A DNA stretch of 10,382 nucleotides, from positions 2,204-12,585 of the forward strand of contig JACNLN010000150.1 of assembly GCA_014381485.1 (NCBI GenBank), in the 5' to 3' direction. Under the pieces are notes generated by a model. It did no database searches. It was given only the letters and a program-made list of their open reading frames with translations, and was not told where the DNA came from. This document shows, piece after piece, positions 4,911 to 10,382 of the stretch; the stretch's first letter is position 1, and the number at the start of each line of letters is the position of its first letter. The translations under genes and the position numbers were made by a program. The stretch comes from Fidelibacterota bacterium (GTDB lineage: Bacteria > Fidelibacterota > Marinisomatia > Marinisomatales > CAZVFT01).

Positions 4911-7643
4911 ATGAGAGATAAAGTACTAATCAAACTGGCAGATTGGTCAGTGAACAAAACCCGATGGATGATGGCAGCGGTCATTATACTGACGCTGTTT
5001 TTTGGATATATAGCTGAACATATTCAATATACCACAAAGTGGTCAGATATGCTTCCTCGAGGAGACAAACGTACGATTGAATTTGACCGCATATTAGATG
5101 AGTTTGTTTCCGCTTCCAATATTGTAATTGTTGTACAGGGAGATGAGAAAAAGATAAAAGCTTTTGCAGATGACATAGCGCCGAAACTGCTACAGCCTCT
5201 TCCTGTTCCCGGAAAAGACGCTGAGCCAAGAGTGTTTGTCCGACGGGTGGACTACAAGCAGGAAGTAGACTTTATCCGCAATCACGGATTCATGCTGATG
5301 AAGGAATCTGACCTGAAGAATATAAAGGACATTTTTCAGGATCCGGCGCTTATTCCGCTCTTAACGAATATCAACAACAGCTTTGAGAAGGAATATATCC
5401 AGACGGAAGAATCACTGAGCACCCGCGAAAAGGAAGACGGCGCCTATATGTTCTTAGATGGAATTGAAACCTGGCTGCAGGTGATGGAGCGTTATCTTGC
5501 GGGGGAAAAAGTAGATATTCAGGAAACTCGCGCTGCCACGGATAAGCTATTGATAGGTGACCCGTATTTCATCTCCTACGACCGCAGGGCACTGATTTTG
5601 AATGTAATACCAAATTTTAGTATGATGGATATGGAATTGATGGTTGATGGGACGGAAGCAGTTCAAGCACTGGTGGATGAGACGCTGAGGAAGTTTCCAA
5701 GTGTGCAAGCTGGGCTGACCGGCAGTATCCCCTTGGGGCATGATGAAATGGTTTACAGCATGCAGGGTTTACAATATACTTCCACGATTGCGATGATTGC
5801 TATCGGTGCGCTTTTGTTTGTTTCTTTCCGAATGTGGGTAGCGCCAATTCTTGCGCTTGTAAATCTCATTATCGGCTTGATCTGGGCAGCCGGAATTTCA
5901 CTGTTTTTTGTCCCGGTACTTAACATGATGACGATGATGTTTGTGGTTGTGTTGATAGGATTGGGTATTGATTTTTCGATTCACATCATTTCTGCCTTTA
6001 CGGAAATGCGAGCTCTTGGTTATCCATTAGACAGTGCCATGAGAGAAGGGTTGTTAAAAACTGGAAAGGGAGTAATGACAGGAGCTGTCACCACCTCTTG
6101 TGCCTTTTTTGCGTTAATGATTGGGGATTCCAGATTGATGAGCGAATTGGGTCTGGTTACTGGAGTGGGGCTGTTGGCTGTGGCGGTTGCTACTTTCCTG
6201 TTCCTGCCGGGGATATTGGTGATCCGTGAACGTCGCAGGGAAAAGAGACTTTTGAAAAAGGGCAAAGAAAAGTTATCAGAACCCAGGGATATTTCTTTTG
6301 TTGCCTTGGGTCGAGCGTGTGAGATTTTGAAAAAACGCTACGTCTTTACCATCTTGACTGCTATCGTTCTTACAGGATTACTGACGTGGTCGGCATTCAA
6401 CATCACATTTGATTACAATTACATGAATATTGAGGTGGAAGGCATTCCCAGCATTACCCTGCAGGACACGGTTTTGGACAAGTTCGACCTGAGCATGGAT
6501 TTTGCCTATCTGGTAGCAGAAGGTACGGAAGATTCAAGGGATCTATCGGAGAAGGCAAGAGATTATTCTTCAGTGGCGATGGTTGAAGATATCTCGCTGT
6601 ATCTTCCATCGACGAAAGAGCAGCAGAAACGACGACCTCATATCGAAGAAATTAAAGGTCTAATTTCAGGCGCTAAACACCAGCCGCTGCACACAGAAAA
6701 TGACATAGATAAATTAAACCAGGAAATAGACCGATTGGAGATGAACATAATGGAATTGCAGGACCTGGCTTTTCTGGGTGGGCAGGATAAAGTTGATAAA
6801 AAATGCGGTGAAATGGTTGGAGGTCCGGACTACAAGAGGGGTGAAACTATTTTCAACAGATTGAAGTCAATTCTACAAAGTAATGACAAGAATATTCTGG
6901 CCGGAGCTGATGCATTTCAAAACGATTATGCTGATTATTTCAAAAACAGTGTGTTAAAGATGACCAATATGAATCCAATTCTTCTGGAAAACTTGCCGGA
7001 GTCTATTGTTAATCGCTATGCCAATGAAGACCAAAACCTGTTTCTTGTAACGGTACTTCCCGGCGATAATATCTGGCAGGATGCAAGGTTTTTAGATCGT
7101 TTTACCGATGATCTGGAGAAAATGAGTAAACGTGCTACAGGTTTTCCTCCTGTTTTCAGGGCATTGATCGACATTGTTGGCAGAGATGGTCGTAATGCTG
7201 CGTTGTTGACATTGTTGGTTGTTTTTATTCTACTCTTGGTTGATTTTCGTCATCCTGGTCACGCCCTCATGGCGATGATTCCGCTGGCAGCTGGAATGGT
7301 ATGGATGGTTGGAATCATGCACCTTGTTGGTCGACAGCTGGATGTGGTTAACGTTATGGGGATCCCCATGATCCTCGGTATTGGGATTGATGATGGTGTA
7401 CACATTATTCACCGCTGGCGCAGGGAGGGCGCTAATTCTGTTAAAACGGTCTTTTCCAGTACCGGCAAGGCAATTCTTTTGACGTCGCTCACAACAATCC
7501 TGGCTTTTGGTTCGATGGTGTTTTCTATCTGGCGTGGGTATGGCAGTCTGGGTATTGCGCTTTCGATTGGTGTTAGCGCCTGCTTCCTAACGACTGTGCT
7601 GATCCTGCCGGGGATTATTGGCTGGATAGAACGAAGGAAATAA
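4911..7643 (+). CDS. RND-superfamily exporter (MMPL/COG1033 type)
   Basis: The protein has 910 residues in the twofold-repeat layout of RND permeases. Half one has TM1 at about 19-37, a periplasmic domain to about 285, then a five-helix bundle to about 437. Half two has TM7 at about 477-495, a second periplasmic domain to about 760, then helices to 905. The intramembrane acidic motif appears in both halves: GLGIDFSIHI (Asp354) and GIGIDDGVHI (Asp827, Asp828), consistent with proton-driven transport. Length and architecture fit the single-gene MMPL/HpnN-like class (lipid, sterol or hopanoid exporters) rather than the roughly 1,040-residue AcrB drug pumps. The second periplasmic domain contains a charged, probably coiled segment (about 595-620). 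The start follows AGGAGA (4901-4906). No membrane-fusion protein lies alongside. The outer-membrane barrel at 1-1125 is a possible partner. Cargo is unknown. Confidence 0.9.
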   Translation: MRDKVLIKLADWSVNKTRWMMAAVIILTLFFGYIAEHIQYTTKWSDMLPRGDKRTIEFDRILDEFVSASNIVIVVQGDEKKIKAFADDIAPKLLQPLPVPGKDAEPRVFVRRVDYKQEVDFIRNHGFMLMKESDLKNIKDIFQDPALIPLLTNINNSFEKEYIQTEESLSTREKEDGAYMFLDGIETWLQVMERYLAGEKVDIQETRAATDKLLIGDPYFISYDRRALILNVIPNFSMMDMELMVDGTEAVQALVDETLRKFPSVQAGLTGSIPLGHDEMVYSMQGLQYTSTIAMIAIGALLFVSFRMWVAPILALVNLIIGLIWAAGISLFFVPVLNMMTMMFVVVLIGLGIDFSIHIISAFTEMRALGYPLDSAMREGLLKTGKGVMTGAVTTSCAFFALMIGDSRLMSELGLVTGVGLLAVAVATFLFLPGILVIRERRREKRLLKKGKEKLSEPRDISFVALGRACEILKKRYVFTILTAIVLTGLLTWSAFNITFDYNYMNIEVEGIPSITLQDTVLDKFDLSMDFAYLVAEGTEDSRDLSEKARDYSSVAMVEDISLYLPSTKEQQKRRPHIEEIKGLISGAKHQPLHTENDIDKLNQEIDRLEMNIMELQDLAFLGGQDKVDKKCGEMVGGPDYKRGETIFNRLKSILQSNDKNILAGADAFQNDYADYFKNSVLKMTNMNPILLENLPESIVNRYANEDQNLFLVTVLPGDNIWQDARFLDRFTDDLEKMSKRATGFPPVFRALIDIVGRDGRNAALLTLLVVFILLLVDFRHPGHALMAMIPLAAGMVWMVGIMHLVGRQLDVVNVMGIPMILGIGIDDGVHIIHRWRREGANSVKTVFSSTGKAILLTSLTTILAFGSMVFSIWRGYGSLGIALSIGVSACFLTTVLILPGIIGWIERRK

Positions 7644-7660
7644 TGAAAGATGGATGATGT

Positions 7661-7742
7661 TTGATGGTTGATGTTGGAGCGAAGCGGAAATCCCGATTCA
7701 TCGGGAGTTGATGGTTGATGTTGGAGCCCCGATTTATCGGGG
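7661..7742. repeat. 20-bp direct repeat pair, each followed by a CCCGA/TCGGG hairpin
   Basis: TTGATGGTTGATGTTGGAGC occurs exactly twice, at 7661-7680 and 7708-7727. A hairpin follows each copy: TCCCGA-TTCA-TCGGGA (7691-7706) and CCCCGA-TTTA-TCGGGG (7727-7742). The outer pair changes from T-A to C-G, a compensatory change that keeps the stem. No U-run follows either stem, so they are not canonical intrinsic terminators. These repeats fill most of the gap after the RND gene; I see no gene or convincing promoter in 7644-7795. Confidence 0.75.
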
Positions 7743-7795
7743 GAGCAGTGAAGTAAGGGGTCTTTTAGTTGGATAAAACCACAGGTTAAGTTCCG

Positions 7796-7981
7796 ATGAC
7801 TAAGAAAAAAAAGAAACATAGAAAAAAAGGGATTAAGAAATCGCTGAAGAAATCTACACACCCGATACCTACTGAAAAAGTAGAGCCTGATAAAACCAAA
7901 TATGACCGCAGGAAAGAGAAGGAAAAGATCCAAAAACAGATTAAGAATCAAATAGGAGAAGATACGGATAAAGATGAATAG
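7796..7981 (+). CDS. Small lysine-rich hypothetical protein
   Basis: This is a 61-residue ORF, extremely rich in Lys (MTKKKKKHRKKGIKKSLKKS at the start), with a central Pro/Thr linker and a charged probable helix (YDRRKEKEKIQKQIKNQIG) followed by an acidic end. I recognise no family. In favour of being real: it fills the space before ggt, and its stop (TAG at 7979-7981) overlaps the ggt start (ATG at 7974) by 8 nt, the usual arrangement for translational coupling. Against: low complexity, an A-rich stretch that could be open by chance, and only a weak ribosome site (AGG about 10 nt upstream). If expressed it would be a small, very basic N-terminus protein that could bind nucleic acid or membranes. 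Confidence 0.5.
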   Translation: MTKKKKKHRKKGIKKSLKKSTHPIPTEKVEPDKTKYDRRKEKEKIQKQIKNQIGEDTDKDE

Positions 7982-9641
7982 AACTGTAAAAGTCCTTTTT
8001 ATATTTCTTTTATATCTTTCAAGCTGTGCATACCATTTGGGTCTGCAATTCCCATCTGACGAACATACTGTTGGTACCGTAGTAGCGTCTCATCAGATTG
8101 CAGTGAACATCGGTATGGCTGTTTTAAAATCCGGGGGGAATGCCGTTGATGCAGCTGTGGCAACCGGTCTTACACTGGGTGTGGTAGACCAGTTTAACTC
8201 TGGTATTGGCGGAGGAGGATTTATCCTGATTCGACTGTCAGATGGTACCGTTTACACCATTGACGGTCGTGAGACAGCACCAGCAGAAGCTACTCGGGAT
8301 ATGTACATCCAGAACGAGGAATTCACCCCACAGATCAGTCAGTTGGGTCCTCTTGCTGTTGGTGTGCCGGGAATTCTTACTGCGTATGAAAAGGCACTGG
8401 AACTGGCAGGGACAAAACTTATCAGTGAGCTCATTACTCCCTCCAGTGAGGTGGCAAAGCAGGGATTTGACGTGGATGCCTATTATCTATCCCGCTACCG
8501 GGATGTCATAGAATTATTAAAGGAAAATCCTGAGTCACGGAGAATCTACTTCAGAAAAGATAGGTCTCCGTTGCAGGAGGGAGATATATTGATTCAACCC
8601 GATCTGGCTGAGACATATGAGAAGATTAAAAAAGAGGGAATAAATTATTTTTACTGCGGTGAGTTTTCGAAACAGTTAGCGAAATTTATGGCGGAAAATG
8701 GGGGATTGATAACTGAGAATGATATGGCAGGCTATTCGGTAAGATTACGGAATCCCGTGATTGGACGTTTTCGTGATTATGAAATTATTGGTATGGCTCC
8801 TCCCAGCTCGGGAGGTATTCTCATCCTGGAGATTCTGAATATGTTGGAATCATCGGGAGTTTTAGAAGGGAAGAACAACTGGGACGAAGAGACAGTTTAC
8901 TGGACCACCCTTTTTATGCGGAAGGCATTTGAAGACAGAGCTCTTCATCTCGGGGATCCCGATTTTTATTCAGTACCTGTTGACCATCTTATCAGCAAGA
9001 GTTACGCCGATTCGAGTGTACAAGCAATTATGAGCGAGAATTCAGAGATTTCAGAAAAGGTCCGCTCCAATGTGGAAATTGATGGACATACCACCAGTTT
9101 TTCGGTCGTGGATAGATGGGGAAATGTGGTTGTGGTGAATCAGACGCTGAACCTCACGTTTGGGTCAAAAATAACGCTGCCGGGGACGGGTGTCATTCTC
9201 AATAATGAGATGGATGATTTCAGCGCTCAACCGGGTGCTCCCAATGTATTTGGACTTACTGGCAGTAGGGCCAATGCCATTGCTCCGGGAAAGCGCCCTC
9301 TCTCCAGCATGTCTCCTACCATCGTAGTGAAGAATGGGAAACCGATTCTATTGTTGGGAGGTGCCGGAGGACCTACCATTATCAGCGGTGTACTTGAGAC
9401 AATTATTGGTGTGACGGCTTTTGATTTATCTTTAGAGAAAGCAATGGCTGCTCCACGTTTTCACCACCAGTTTCGACCGGATGTTGTGATTATGGAGAAA
9501 ACCATGCCAGAAGAGATTCAAAATTTTGTGAAGGAAAGAGGACTTCCTGTTGTTCTAAAGGATCATATTGCTCGAATTCATGCCATTGCATGGGAACCGG
9601 ACAGTAGATCCTACATTGCCGTGTCTGAACCTCGCTATTGA
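7974..9641 (+). CDS. ggt: Gamma-glutamyltransferase (lipoprotein)
   Basis: The protein has 555 residues, close to E. coli Ggt (580). It cleaves the gamma-glutamyl bond of glutathione and related peptides, or transfers the glutamyl group, in the periplasm. An N-terminal hydrophobic segment ends in the lipobox LSSC (Cys18), so a lipid-anchored form is predicted. The large-subunit region carries SGGNAVDAAVA (53-63) and GREtAPAeAT (98-107, substrate-binding Arg99). Autoprocessing should occur before Thr373 in GHTTSFSVVD, giving the N-terminal nucleophile of the small subunit. NNEMDDFS (410-417), RPLSSMSPTIV (441-451) and GGAGG (462-466, oxyanion-hole region) are all present; the lid-loop region (PGAPNVFGLTGSRAN) also looks present. 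The usual Gln in NNQMDDFS is Glu here. The ATG overlaps the preceding small ORF by 8 nt and has AGGAG 15 nt upstream. Confidence 0.93.
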   Translation: MNRTVKVLFIFLLYLSSCAYHLGLQFPSDEHTVGTVVASHQIAVNIGMAVLKSGGNAVDAAVATGLTLGVVDQFNSGIGGGGFILIRLSDGTVYTIDGRETAPAEATRDMYIQNEEFTPQISQLGPLAVGVPGILTAYEKALELAGTKLISELITPSSEVAKQGFDVDAYYLSRYRDVIELLKENPESRRIYFRKDRSPLQEGDILIQPDLAETYEKIKKEGINYFYCGEFSKQLAKFMAENGGLITENDMAGYSVRLRNPVIGRFRDYEIIGMAPPSSGGILILEILNMLESSGVLEGKNNWDEETVYWTTLFMRKAFEDRALHLGDPDFYSVPVDHLISKSYADSSVQAIMSENSEISEKVRSNVEIDGHTTSFSVVDRWGNVVVVNQTLNLTFGSKITLPGTGVILNNEMDDFSAQPGAPNVFGLTGSRANAIAPGKRPLSSMSPTIVVKNGKPILLLGGAGGPTIISGVLETIIGVTAFDLSLEKAMAAPRFHHQFRPDVVIMEKTMPEEIQNFVKERGLPVVLKDHIARIHAIAWEPDSRSYIAVSEPRY

Positions 9642-9651
9642 CCAATGTATA

Positions 9652-9668
9652 ACAATCATCCTGATTGT
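9652..9668. terminator. Perfect 7-bp hairpin after ggt (possible terminator or REP-like)
   Basis: ACAATCA (9652-9658), loop TCC, TGATTGT (9662-9668). It starts 10 nt after the ggt stop, a natural place for a terminator, but no T-run follows on the plus strand. The 3-nt loop and position next to the REP hairpin at 9676 also fit a REP/REPIN-like arrangement. Confidence 0.4.
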
Positions 9669-9675
9669 GGATTTC

Positions 9676-9698
9676 CCCAACCAAGATGGTTGGGTTAC
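9676..9698 (-). repeat. Left REP-like hairpin with GTAA tetranucleotide
   Basis: Stem CCCAACCA (9676-9683) / TGGTTGGG (9687-9694), loop AGA, immediately followed by TTAC (9695-9698), which reads GTAA 5' of the hairpin on the minus strand. It lies just beyond the transposase stop codon (9700-9702). It closely matches the hairpin at the other end of the element. Confidence 0.8.
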
Positions 9699-9699
9699 T

Positions 9700-10350
9700 T
9701 TACTTTGCAATTCGGCAATGCGATTTGGGTAAATTCTTTGGGTTATCGCTAATGTATTTTCGAATCCGTTGTAACTGTTCAGGACTTCTGACAATGTGGT
9801 CAAACGATTCATGCATCCATAATTGTCCATTTCTTCCCAATATTTTGTTTATTTCATTTGCAGTATAAAATTTCCATGAATGTGTGATTTTTGTAAGTGA
9901 CCAATTTTTTATTGGTTTAACAAGAATATGGACATGATTAGGCATGATAACCTAATGGTCAATCTGATAGCGCTCGCCATCAAAATGTTCAAGCGCTGTT
10001 AGGACAATTAAGGAGATTTCAGGATTTCTTAAGACACAAGAACCATGACCGTTATCAAGCAAATCATCAATCCGCTTGGAGAACAACCGATGATATTCTA
10101 TCTTTTTCTCAATGTTGAGATTGTGTAAGTCTACATCATTCACAATTTTATTTAACCGTTTCCATTCTTCCCGTTCATTTTTAATTCTTTCAGCGGCTTC
10201 TTTAGGGATTGAATCCCATAAACGGAAAGTTACAAAATAAGTGACTCCTCGCTGTTCCCAGTGTGGTAGATTTCTTCTTCGTTGTGCAGTTAAGCTTTCA
10301 TAATCAAAGTAAATAAATACTGTATCGTAATCGTTTTGCATATCTTTCAT
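9700..10350 (-). pseudogene. REP-associated Y1 transposase interrupted by one amber codon
   Basis: Minus-strand frame of about 216 codons reading from ATG 10350 (ATG 10341 or TTG 10353 are alternatives). The N-terminal part has RRNLPHWEQRGVTYFVTFRL, and the C-terminal part has MPNHVHILV (the HUH metal-binding pair), SWKFYTANEINKILG, ESFDHIVRSPEQL and RKYISDNP with the predicted nucleophile Tyr (codon at 9754-9756). These are hallmarks of RAYT / IS200-like transposases. The frame is broken only by TAG at 9952-9954, falling between RYQIDH and VIMPNHVH, exactly where family members have Trp (DHWVIMPNHVH). A single G-to-A change (TGG to TAG) explains it. Everything downstream stays in frame and looks conserved, so the lesion is recent, or suppressed, or a sequencing error. 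It is opposite in direction to ggt. Confidence 0.85.
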
Positions 10351-10352
10351 CA

Positions 10353-10376
10353 ATCCAACCAGGATGGTTGGATTAC
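10353..10376 (-). repeat. Right REP-like hairpin with GTAA tetranucleotide
   Basis: Stem ATCCAACCA (10353-10361) / TGGTTGGAT (10365-10373), loop GGA, with TTAC at 10373-10376 (GTAA on the minus strand) followed by a T-run to the window end. It matches the left hairpin in stem, loop length and tetranucleotide. It ends 3 nt before the likely transposase ATG (10350), so it also covers the translation initiation region. Confidence 0.8.
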
Positions 10377-10382
10377 TTTTTT

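Larger units (their letters stand above)
9676..10376 (-). mobile_element. REP-associated tyrosine transposase element (IS200/IS605-like, RAYT)
   Basis: A single reading frame for a Y1 HUH transposase (minus strand) fills almost the whole interval between two similarly built hairpins in the same orientation (9676-9694 and 10353-10373). Both have TTAC on their right on the plus strand, which reads GTAA 5' of the stem on the transposase strand. This is the arrangement of bacterial RAYT genes, whose flanking REP sequences carry a GTAG-like tetranucleotide before a hairpin. The true outer limits are not certain, and the right side runs to the window edge. No target duplication is expected for this class. 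Confidence 0.8.

Noticed and set aside
7691..7742. Intrinsic terminators for the RND gene
   Set aside because: The stems are GC-rich but short (6 bp), and neither is followed by a T-run.
7409..7951. 180-codon minus-strand open frame, hydrophobic at its N-terminus
   Set aside because: It is antisense to the RND 3' end, the repeats and the Lys-rich ORF. Its Phe/Leu richness is just the complement of AAA/AAG-rich sequence, and no family or ribosome site is seen.
9555..9830. Minus-strand frame overlapping the transposase 3' end and ggt 3' end
   Set aside because: It runs in a different frame through the REP hairpin; the HUH/Tyr motifs are in the other frame.

Overview
The window (about 10.4 kb, moderate GC by eye) looks like the chromosome of a Gram-negative, probably anaerobic and uncultured bacterium. 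The first gene encodes an outer-membrane beta-barrel ending in Phe, and the last intact gene encodes a lipobox-bearing periplasmic enzyme, so an outer membrane is present. Dense short intergenic repeats (CGCTAATGGACGCGAA-type arms, CCTTGAA runs, CCCGA/TCGGG hairpins) plus a GxxExxY gene are a style I associate with FCB-group lineages such as Marinimicrobia, KSB1 or Calditrichota. That placement is a weak inference. All genes read rightwards except the REP-type transposase at the right edge.

Layout. 1-1125 is the 3' part of an outer-membrane beta-barrel gene. 1167-2270 is a saccharopine-dehydrogenase-like NAD(P) oxidoreductase. After a repeat-rich gap come two nearly abutting genes (2 nt apart). 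2403-3062 is a class I SAM methyltransferase resembling the corrinoid-protein-associated type (CpaM). 3065-4219 is a single-chain HgcA-HgcB-like protein, with a corrinoid-binding domain carrying the N-V-W-C cap motif, four membrane helices and a two-motif ferredoxin tail. 4276-4683 is a GxxExxY (PDDEXK_3) protein bracketed by repeat arms. 4684-4910 is two copies of a 123-bp-period repeat with inverted-repeat ends. 4911-7643 is a 910-residue RND-superfamily exporter. 7644-7795 is a repeat pair with covarying hairpins. 7796-7981 is a small lysine-rich ORF overlapping ggt (7974-9641), a lipoprotein gamma-glutamyltransferase. 9652-10376 is a REP-associated tyrosine transposase element flanked by two REP-like hairpins, whose reading frame carries one amber stop.

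How the genes may work together. The best supported functional unit is the methyltransferase plus the HgcAB-like fusion. Their 2-nt spacing implies translational coupling, and the domains suggest a membrane-bound corrinoid methyl-transfer system in which the ferredoxin tail reduces cobalt and the SAM enzyme supplies or removes a methyl group. The substrate cannot be read from the sequence. The cap motif (NVWCAATGG instead of NVWCAAGKG) and the altered first ferredoxin motif argue against simply calling it a mercury methylator. The outer-membrane barrel and the RND exporter could be parts of one envelope export route, but they are separated by other genes and the link is speculative. The many repeats have shaped gene ends: three genes have stop codons inside repeat sequence.
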